30,031 bases of DNA from a virus. The stretch lies in IMG/VR virus record IMGVR_UViG_3300021171_000038, positions 1 through 30,031 of that record, one strand, 5' to 3'. The notes beneath the pieces were generated by a model. The model was given only the letters and a program-made list of their open reading frames with translations, searched no databases and was not told where the DNA came from. The translations under genes were made by a program, and so were the position numbers. This document shows, piece by piece, positions 1-4,840 of this stretch (position 1 is its first letter; every line of letters begins with the position of its first letter).

Positions 1-1
1 C

Positions 2-30
2 TTGACGCAGTCCTTGTTATGGGACTATTT
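2..30 (+). promoter_or_regulatory. candidate early promoter (sigma70-like)
   Basis: TTGACG at 2-7 is followed by a 17-base spacer and CTATTT at 25-30, a fair match to -35/-10 spacing. It sits directly upstream of a leader that folds and then of the first gene at 129. The spacer carries a small inverted repeat, AGTCC at 9-13 and GGACT at 22-26. The -10 match is weak and the window begins here, so upstream context is missing. Confidence 0.4.
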
Positions 31-40
31 TGTGGACATA

Positions 41-104
41 GGCGGTCCGCTACGTCTCGCGCGCTCTTTCGTCCAGTCCCTGATCGGGAGCGAAGCGGAC
101 CGCC
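41..104 (+). other. structured 5' leader: 11-bp inverted repeat
   Basis: GGCGGTCCGCT (41-51) is perfectly complementary to AGCGGACCGCC (94-104). This gives an 11-bp GC-rich stem enclosing 42 bases, which contain a further small hairpin, TCCC (77-80) with GGGA (86-89). No T-tract follows, so it does not look like an intrinsic terminator. It lies between the candidate promoter at 2-30 and the start codon at 129, and would form the 5' untranslated region of the early transcript. A role in RNA stability or translation control is inferred; it could equally be a protein-binding site in DNA. Confidence 0.55.
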
Positions 105-128
105 CCACACATACCCATAGGGCGCCTC

Positions 129-542
129 ATGTCAGTCCTCGAAAAGCCCGCGCAATTCGCGCTCGCCGGCAACGCCGTCTTCACTCTCGTTTCGCTGAAG
201 ACTGGAACCCGGTTCACCTTCAAAGTGCGCGCGGCCGAGCAAGGCCCGATGCATTTCGTCTCGGTCCTCACCGGGCCCGACAACACCTCCGACTTCGCTT
301 ACTTCGGCTTCCTGCGCCGCGGCGTCTATTTCCACGGCGGGCAAAAAGCGCGGGTCGGCAAGGACGCCCCGAGCGTTAAGGCGTTCGATTGGTTCTGGCG
401 TCATATGGCCCAAGGCGACGATCTCAGCGCCCTGGTCGAGGTGCATCACGAAGGCCGCTGTGGCCGCTGTGGCCGGGCGCTCACGGTGCCGGAGAGCATC
501 AAATCCGGGTTTGGACCCGAGTGCATTGGAAAGGTGTTTTGA
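129..542 (+). CDS. DUF6011 domain protein
   Basis: This is a 137-residue protein. The last 30 residues carry CGRCGRALTVPESIKSGFGP followed by EC, the Cys-rich signature of DUF6011, with C111, C114 and C132 as likely metal ligands. In this family the domain is a small zinc-binding module found in many actinobacterial and phage proteins; the rest of the protein is unassigned. The N-terminal two thirds contains hydrophobic strand-like stretches (FALAGNAVFTLVSLKTGTRF) that suggest a beta-rich fold. The ATG at 129 is the first gene start after the structured leader. The stop overlaps the next ATG by one base (TGATG), indicating translational coupling. The molecular role is unknown; an early takeover or nucleic-acid-binding function is only a guess. 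Confidence 0.85.
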   Translation: MSVLEKPAQFALAGNAVFTLVSLKTGTRFTFKVRAAEQGPMHFVSVLTGPDNTSDFAYFGFLRRGVYFHGGQKARVGKDAPSVKAFDWFWRHMAQGDDLSALVEVHHEGRCGRCGRALTVPESIKSGFGPECIGKVF

Positions 543-748
543 TGATTACCCATCTCAGCGACAGCACGCTGCAGCGCCAGCTGTGGCTCAAGGAGGCGGG
601 ACGCTGCCTTCTCGATTACGCGCCTCCTGGCGCGATCATGAGCGTCGAACAGGCGCGCGCTTTAATGGCGCGCTTCGACGCTGGCTACATCGCAGCCGAC
701 GCCGCGGAGGCGGTGCAAGCGGCTACGCCGTGGAGAGACAATCGATGA
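542..748 (+). CDS. small hypothetical phage protein
   Basis: A 68-residue protein starting at the ATG that overlaps the preceding stop and ending with an ATGA overlap into the next gene. It is rich in Ala and in helix-favouring residues (SVEQARALMARFDAGYIAAD, then AAEAVQAA). It probably forms two or three helices. No motif is recognised. Its reality rests on the tight coupling on both sides and on consistent reading-frame use. A longer reading frame through this region would start inside the upstream gene and is not preferred. Confidence 0.7.
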   Translation: MITHLSDSTLQRQLWLKEAGRCLLDYAPPGAIMSVEQARALMARFDAGYIAADAAEAVQAATPWRDNR

Positions 749-942
749 GCAACCTTAAGAACCTCGTCCTAGAGGCGCAGGAAACCGCGGAGGCCTTGAT
801 CGAGGACCGCGGCCTCGCCAACGCCCGCGCTTGGGCGATCCATTGCGCCAACCGGACCACAGATGGGCTGTGGTCGCGCGTGGTGGCCGCGATCGAGAAC
901 ATCGACGCGGCGCAAGAGGAGCGTTCCTACTACGACGCTTGA
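745..942 (+). CDS. small helical hypothetical protein
   Basis: A 65-residue protein, starting with MSNLKNLVLEAQETAEALI and ending in EERSYYDA. It is acidic and predicted to be mostly helical. The start is the ATG sharing ATGA with the previous stop. No family is recognised. It is the third gene in the coupled early train. Confidence 0.65.
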   Translation: MSNLKNLVLEAQETAEALIEDRGLANARAWAIHCANRTTDGLWSRVVAAIENIDAAQEERSYYDA

Positions 943-953
943 AAGGAGGTGAG
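943..953 (+). promoter_or_regulatory. very strong Shine-Dalgarno sequence without a well-placed long ORF
   Basis: GAAAGGAGGTG follows directly on the stop at 942 and matches the 16S anti-SD almost completely. The first ATG at normal reach is at 967 and opens a frame of only 15 codons, ending at 1014. The next gene start (ATG 1020) has its own GGAG at about 1008-1011. The strong site may therefore drive a leader peptide or re-initiation into the small membrane protein gene. Confidence 0.4.
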
Positions 954-1019
954 GCGGTTCCTGCCCATGGCGCACCCATGGGCAGTGACGGCAACATCGC
1001 CGGCAATGGAGTGAAGACA

Positions 1020-1100
1020 ATGGCGCAAGGCAATGGAGCAGGCTTTGGTTTCTTGGTGGCGCTGATCATCGTCATCGGCATCTTGGCGCTGCACGCGTGA
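1020..1100 (+). CDS. tiny single-pass membrane protein
   Basis: A 26-residue peptide, starting MAQGNGAGFGFLVALIIVIG and ending ILALHA. A Gly-rich N-terminus is followed by one hydrophobic helix of about 17 residues. The chosen start has GGAG about eight bases upstream; an in-frame ATG at 978 would add 14 residues. The stop shares GTGA with the next gene's GTG start. Phages often encode such mini membrane proteins (superinfection exclusion, holin-like or host-modulating), but nothing here says which. Confidence is limited by size. Confidence 0.5.
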   Translation: MAQGNGAGFGFLVALIIVIGILALHA

Positions 1101-1414
1101 CCACCTGGGTCGCCCTCAGCCGGCGCTTTTGCGCCGGTGATCTCGGGTTCTTGTGGGACATCCTCATCCCCGAGGATGAACGCAAGGTCAAAGATCAATT
1201 GAACGATCGTTACGCCCATGGCGGCGGGTATCGCCCCTTTAAAGGCTTCAAGCTCGATCGCATGACGATGACCCTGCATTACCCCGGCGATCCGCCGTTC
1301 AAGCCTGCGGCGATGACCACCATCGGCGACGAGCAGGTCTTTTTCTATCCCTCAGGGGCCTGGCTCCTGATCCTGCAGCCCAATGGCGATTACGAGGTGA
1401 CCCGTGTCGACTGA
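1097..1414 (+). CDS. hypothetical phage protein
   Basis: A 105-residue protein using a GTG start that overlaps the preceding TGA. It contains aromatic-rich segments (DEQVFFYPSGAWLLILQPNG) compatible with a small beta-rich domain and has an acidic, charged N-terminal third (PEDERKVKDQLNDRY). No recognised motif. It overlaps the following gene by 11 bases. Function unknown. Confidence 0.7.
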   Translation: MTTWVALSRRFCAGDLGFLWDILIPEDERKVKDQLNDRYAHGGGYRPFKGFKLDRMTMTLHYPGDPPFKPAAMTTIGDEQVFFYPSGAWLLILQPNGDYEVTRVD

Positions 1415-1679
1415 AGTTTATTGGTATCACGCTAACGGCGACGGGACGGCGGACCGCTATCCCGATAGCCAGGAGCTGTGCCGCCTCATCGATCGAGATG
1501 GGCGCAATTGGTTCATCTCGCCCGAGGGCGCCATTCGCCACGGCGGCGTGATCGCGACCGCGTTCGAACTCACCCTCGAACCCCTCTTTGACGCCAAGCG
1601 CTGGTTCGACACCGGCAAGCTTGACCCGGCCGGGAAGCGCGTCGTGCTGAAAATCACTGAAGCGGTCCACATCAAATGA
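1404..1679 (+). CDS. hypothetical phage protein
   Basis: A 91-residue protein with a GTG start inside the end of the previous gene, ending in an ATGA overlap with the next. The sequence has short beta-like stretches (VYWYHANGDG, NWFISPEGAI) and an acidic pI. No family recognised. The paired overlaps and coherent codon use support expression; the function is unknown. Confidence 0.7.
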   Translation: MSTEVYWYHANGDGTADRYPDSQELCRLIDRDGRNWFISPEGAIRHGGVIATAFELTLEPLFDAKRWFDTGKLDPAGKRVVLKITEAVHIK

Positions 1680-1882
1680 CCTCAGCCGACCTCGCCGCTT
1701 CGGTCCAGGCTACGGCCCTCGCCATCGCTCAGGCGATGGCGACCTATCAGCATTGCCCGCGCAGCCGCTCGCAGCTGCGCGGCGAGCTGTTGGTCAGCGT
1801 CGACGGCCTGCATGAGCGACTCAGCCATGAGCTGTTGGCGCTCTGCCGCAAGCACAAGGAAGAACGATGGTCGACACTTTGA
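1676..1882 (+). CDS. small helical hypothetical protein
   Basis: A 68-residue, Ala/Leu/Arg-rich protein expected to be all-helical (AASVQATALAIAQAMATYQ; HERLSHELLALCRKHKEER). It starts at an ATGA junction and ends 16 bases inside the next gene. No motif or family is recognised. Confidence 0.65.
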   Translation: MTSADLAASVQATALAIAQAMATYQHCPRSRSQLRGELLVSVDGLHERLSHELLALCRKHKEERWSTL

Positions 1883-2106
1883 ACCTTCTGCGCGAGATCC
1901 TGGCTGATCTCAAAGATATCCGCAGCGACTTGCGGCGCATGGATCCTCATCAACCTGTTGGGACTGCAATGATGGAAACGGAAACTTTAGACTTTCTTCG
2001 CGATTTAGCCGAGCGGCTTATGGCGGTCCCGGCCATCTATGAAATCGACCAAGGCGACGTCGATCGCTTGTTAGAAATCGCGCGCGAACTTGAGGACCGC
2101 AAATGA
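1867..2106 (+). CDS. small acidic helical protein
   Basis: A 79-residue protein of alternating acidic and leucine-rich helices (LLREILADLKDIRSDLRR; DFLRDLAERLMAVPAIYEID). The heptad-like leucines suggest dimerisation. The start codon ATG follows GGAAGAACG, a usable Shine-Dalgarno. Its end overlaps the next start by ATGA. Unknown function. Confidence 0.65.
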   Translation: MVDTLNLLREILADLKDIRSDLRRMDPHQPVGTAMMETETLDFLRDLAERLMAVPAIYEIDQGDVDRLLEIARELEDRK

Positions 2107-2342
2107 AAAATCAATGGGAAAAACTGTTCGGCGCCAGCCGGCGAGCCAAGGACCGCAAGCTCTTGATGGAGGTGGAGAAAGAAATCACCGCGGCTGAGCT
2201 GCGCGAGATTGAGCTTGAAGTCGAACGCCAAGAACGCGCGCGCGCCAAGGTCGAAGAGGGGATGGCCAAGGTCGACGAGGCGGTTGAGCGCGCCATCGAT
2301 CGCGCAGCGATCGCCCGGGCGTTCGGTCGACCGTTGAATTGA
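2103..2342 (+). CDS. small coiled-coil protein
   Basis: A 79-residue highly charged protein whose residues 15-70 are nearly all Lys, Arg, Glu and Ala (KLLMEVEKEITAAELREIEL, then EVERQERARAK). A long helix or coiled coil is very likely. It is the last gene before the AT-rich HNH insertion; about 43 bases of spacer follow. No enzymatic motif. It could be a scaffold-like or DNA-binding helper, but that is not supported directly. Confidence 0.65.
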   Translation: MKNQWEKLFGASRRAKDRKLLMEVEKEITAAELREIELEVERQERARAKVEEGMAKVDEAVERAIDRAAIARAFGRPLN

Positions 2343-2385
2343 GGGCCGATTGTTGCTACATTAGGACTGCGAAGTGGACGGGACG

Positions 2386-2808
2386 ATGAATATCGCGCTG
2401 CGATTTGAGCAAAAATACATTCCAGAGCCTAATAGCGGTTGTTGGTTATGGATTGGCGCGGCGGGGCCAAACAAGGGAACTCGCCCAATGATCGGAACAG
2501 AATATGCGGCTCGCGTTTCGTGGAAGCTGCATAAAGGACCGATCCCTCCAGGATTAAAAATTCTTCATAAGTGCGACGTTTCCTTGTGCGTCAATCCAGA
2601 TCATTTGTTCGTTGGAACTCAGTTGGACAATGTGCGGGATATGGATGCAAAGGGTCGGCGTAATGTGACTCATATGATTAAGTTTTCAGATCGAGATGTT
2701 TGGGAAGTCAAACAATTAAAGGACCACGTTTCTCAACGGAAGCTGGCTAAAGCTTATGGGATGTCTGTTGCTTATGTTTGTCAGCTTCAACGAGGACGAT
2801 ATAGATGA
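2386..2808 (+). CDS. HNH endonuclease (probable homing type)
   Basis: A 140-residue protein with an HNH_3-type nuclease core at about residues 15-90. It shows SGCWLWIGA, then LKILHKCD (H61), CVNPDHLFVG (N70, H73) and GTQLDNVRDM. C63 and C68 are possible structural ligands. In this family the His and Asn residues bind the divalent metal that cuts DNA. The C-terminal 35 residues form a helix-turn-helix-like tail (QRKLAKAYGMSVAYVCQLQR), as in phage homing endonucleases that need a site-recognition module. The gene is visibly more AT-rich than all neighbours and uses codons rare here (aat, tta, ttt), evidence for recent transfer. An upstream in-frame GTG (2374) is an alternative start. It ends in an ATGA overlap with the next gene. 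Confidence 0.88.
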   Translation: MNIALRFEQKYIPEPNSGCWLWIGAAGPNKGTRPMIGTEYAARVSWKLHKGPIPPGLKILHKCDVSLCVNPDHLFVGTQLDNVRDMDAKGRRNVTHMIKFSDRDVWEVKQLKDHVSQRKLAKAYGMSVAYVCQLQRGRYR

Positions 2809-3158
2809 CTATGGCTCAACTTGATGAGACGCTTGTGTACAGAACCAAGCGCCGCGCGCGCGATGATGGCCTGACCCCGGAAGAGCGGGTGGCGATCAAC
2901 CTATTTTGGCGCAAGGACGTGAAAGTGCCGATCCTGGCGCGCGCCTTCAAGGTCGGCAAGAACACCATTTACTACAAATGCCTGACCGGCGAAGCGGACA
3001 GCTATCCGACCTCCAGCCGCATGAACGCCGCCAAGGAAACCAACGACCTGATCGAACGCCTGGGGGAGGACGCCGCATGGGAGCAATTCGTGACCGAGGC
3101 CATGGTCGAGGCGGTCAACAAGGAAATGGCCAAGGAAGCTCAGCGGCGAGCGCGGTGA
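2805..3158 (+). CDS. helix-turn-helix phage protein
   Basis: A 117-residue protein. Residues 24-60 (TPEERVAINLFWRKDVKVPI, then LARAFKVGKNTIYYKCL) read as a helix-turn-helix of the resolvase/transposase-helix type, where the second helix (KNTIYYKC) would enter the DNA groove. The remainder is a charged helical tail ending in KEAQRRAR. ATG 2805 overlaps the HNH stop; ATG 2811 is an alternative. It ends in a GTGA overlap. It may be a regulator of the early block. DNA binding is inferred from the pattern only. Confidence 0.7.
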   Translation: MTMAQLDETLVYRTKRRARDDGLTPEERVAINLFWRKDVKVPILARAFKVGKNTIYYKCLTGEADSYPTSSRMNAAKETNDLIERLGEDAAWEQFVTEAMVEAVNKEMAKEAQRRAR

Positions 3159-3421
3159 TCGACGAGCGGGCGCTGTTCATCCTGCAGCTGCAGCACAACG
3201 CCGCCCAGCGCGGCGTGCTCGCCTTCTGGACCGTCTACGACCATCCCAAGGACTATCCGCATGGGTTCTGCGCCCGGAGGCACGATGTGCCCGGCGGCCC
3301 GCAGGATTGCTATCTGATGGCGCCCTTGGAGGAGCTGCGCAGCGTTTTCGAGGGCGCCGGGCTCCATTGCCTGCCGCGCGCCGAGGGCGACGACTCGAAG
3401 ATCGTTGAAACCTGGATTTGA
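3155..3421 (+). CDS. small conserved-type phage protein ending in VETWI
   Basis: An 88-residue protein with GTG start overlapping the previous TGA. It has the arrangement (A)FWTVYDHPKDYPHGFCARRH, then an LEELR segment, and ends DDSKIVETWI. From general familiarity this resembles a common small protein of unknown function in phages, with a conserved 'hPkDyP...RR...E.WI' layout. No catalytic residues can be assigned. A start further upstream in the same frame would overlap the HTH gene extensively and is rejected. Confidence 0.7.
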   Translation: MIDERALFILQLQHNAAQRGVLAFWTVYDHPKDYPHGFCARRHDVPGGPQDCYLMAPLEELRSVFEGAGLHCLPRAEGDDSKIVETWI

Positions 3422-3434
3422 GGGAGGAAAAGCC

Positions 3435-3677
3435 ATGAAAGCCGTGGTCGAACTGACCCCGCCGATCAAAAAAGTGCGCAAGCCGTGCGACATGACCCTC
3501 GCCGAACTCAGGGCCGAGGTCAAACAGCTTAAGCGCGAGCTAAAAATGGCGCGCGAGGGCTTGAAGGGCATGCTCAAGACGATGCGCCAAATGGAGCGCG
3601 AGACGCTCTGGATGATGGAGCATTGCGAGTTCAGGACTTGCATCCCAACGCGGGCCGAGGCGATGGCGCGTGATTAG
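3435..3677 (+). CDS. coiled-coil small protein
   Basis: An 80-residue protein preceded by a good Shine-Dalgarno, AGGGAGGAAA at 3421-3430. Residues 20-60 form a coiled coil (MTLAELRAEVKQLKRELKMA; REGLKGMLKTMRQMERETLW). It is Met-rich near the end. No family is recognised. It overlaps the following mini membrane protein gene by eight bases. Confidence 0.7.
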   Translation: MKAVVELTPPIKKVRKPCDMTLAELRAEVKQLKRELKMAREGLKGMLKTMRQMERETLWMMEHCEFRTCIPTRAEAMARD

Positions 3678-3837
3678 CAACCTCGCCATCGCGGCGCTCA
3701 TCAGTATTCTGATGATCAGCTCGTATCTCTGGGGCTACCGCGACGGCGTCAAGTATTGCGCGCGGCAAATGCGGCCCTTGGCCGAGCAGGCGAAGCAAAT
3801 GGCCGACGCGCTCAGGGATCGGCATGACTCCGCTTGA
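3670..3837 (+). CDS. small membrane protein
   Basis: A 55-residue protein starting at GTG: VISNLAIAALISILMISSYL, then WGYRDGVKYCARQMRP and a charged helical tail. A single N-terminal transmembrane helix of about 18 residues would anchor a cytoplasmic or periplasmic tail of about 30 residues. The size and topology recall small i-spanin-like or anchor proteins, but no lipobox partner is next to it. It overlaps its neighbours at both ends, by 8 bases upstream and 14 downstream. Confidence 0.55.
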   Translation: MISNLAIAALISILMISSYLWGYRDGVKYCARQMRPLAEQAKQMADALRDRHDSA

Positions 3838-4354
3838 GGCCGCCGCGGTCGAGTTGGAGGAGCCCGACTGGCGTGAGCGTTTCGAGACGCATTGCGCCCG
3901 CTGGCCGAAACTACCCCGATACCTTCAGGAAGACGCCGCGTTCGAAAGTACCATGCGTGACTACCGGCGCTTTCACTTCAGCTGGGTCGAGGGCAAGCAG
4001 ATCCCGCTGGCTGCGGATCCGGCCAAGATCGCGCTCGCCAAGCTCGGGATCTTTCCGCCGCGCTTTACCATCAAGGATGTGCTGCGCGATGGCGTGAGCG
4101 GCTTTCAGTGTGACGATCATATGTGGGTCGGCCCTTGGCGCATCGTCGCGGTCGAGGACCGCACGCTATGCCTAGAAAAATATATGGAGATCGAGGGCAA
4201 GCCGGAAACGCGCCAGATCGATCTCACCCAGGCGGATTGGGCGAAATACACCGCGAGCGCGGTCGCGGCGTTGGCGGCGAGGAGCGAGCATGAGCGAGGT
4301 GCGCAAGGTTTGGATGGAAATGGAGGCGGCGGCGCTCGGGGAGGTGCGGACTGA
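3824..4354 (+). CDS. hypothetical phage protein (176 aa)
   Basis: A 176-residue protein. The central part (FTIKDVLRDGVSGFQCDDHM, then WVGPWRIVAVEDRTLCLEKY) looks like a small beta-barrel domain; the N-terminal 60 residues are helical and tryptophan-rich. The C-terminus becomes Gly-rich low complexity (GNGGGGARGGAD) exactly where it overlaps the next gene for 65 bases, so that tail may be a by-product of the overlap. No family recognised. Confidence 0.7.
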   Translation: MTPLEAAAVELEEPDWRERFETHCARWPKLPRYLQEDAAFESTMRDYRRFHFSWVEGKQIPLAADPAKIALAKLGIFPPRFTIKDVLRDGVSGFQCDDHMWVGPWRIVAVEDRTLCLEKYMEIEGKPETRQIDLTQADWAKYTASAVAALAARSEHERGAQGLDGNGGGGARGGAD

Positions 4355-4670
4355 CGCCAAATGGCGGACGCAGGTCAAAGCTTGGGCGGTCAGGCTCAAG
4401 CGCAAGACGGCGGTGCAAAAGACGCCCGGCGAAAAACGCAGCAAAGAGCAGATCTTGCGCGACAAGATTAAGATCATCTCGACCAGCGTCGCCGATCCCT
4501 CGCTCAGCTATCAGATGATCCTGCAGCACTCGGGGGTGAGCAACATCAATATCGCGCGGGTGTCGGAAACGCTGACCCGGGCGCTCGAAGGCTACAACAC
4601 GTTGCCCCATGCGCTCGCGGCCTACAAGGCTGAATACAATCGGAAATACCCCCGACTCGGGCCGCTTTAA
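4290..4670 (+). CDS. basic helical hypothetical protein
   Basis: A 126-residue, Lys/Arg-rich protein (KRKTAVQKTPGEKRSKEQIL). A C-terminal half (YQMILQHSGVSNINIARVSE, then TLTRALEGY) resembles a helix-turn-helix-like DNA-binding arrangement. It is the last gene of the first early cassette and its stop is followed within a few bases by the hairpin region at 4677. Nucleic-acid binding is plausible from charge and pattern, not demonstrated. Confidence 0.65.
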   Translation: MSEVRKVWMEMEAAALGEVRTDAKWRTQVKAWAVRLKRKTAVQKTPGEKRSKEQILRDKIKIISTSVADPSLSYQMILQHSGVSNINIARVSETLTRALEGYNTLPHALAAYKAEYNRKYPRLGPL

Positions 4671-4676
4671 ACGGTA

Positions 4677-4754
4677 ACGGGCTCCAGCAGCCAGAAGCTA
4701 GAGCCCGTCTGACGGTCCGCATGAGGCCGGGTGCGAAACAGCCTCGCGCCTCAT
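4677..4754 (+). other. two tandem hairpins between early cassette and helicase gene
   Basis: The first stem is ACGGGCTC (4677-4684) with GAGCCCGT (4701-4708), 8 bp with a 16-base loop. The second is ATGAGGC (4721-4727) with GCCTCAT (4748-4754), 7 bp; the inner GCCTC at 4741 offers an alternative partner for GAGGC, so two folds compete. No T-run follows either stem, which argues against a plain intrinsic terminator. The 4671-4840 stretch is otherwise non-coding. A regulatory RNA fold, processing site or Rho-dependent boundary is possible. Confidence 0.5.
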
Positions 4755-4840
4755 CTAACAGGGCAATTTGAAACTGTCCACATCACGGTTTGACAGCCCC
4801 GGCGAACAGGTCGACATCTCGACTCCCCGCGGGTGCGCCG

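Noticed and set aside
967-1014. A 15-codon reading frame behind the strong Shine-Dalgarno
   Set aside because: Too short to claim as a gene; recorded only as a possible leader peptide.
4790-4840. TTG start for the primase-helicase
   Set aside because: ATG 4841 is preferred because the extra 17 residues are Ser/Thr/Pro-rich without conservation visible by eye; not excluded.
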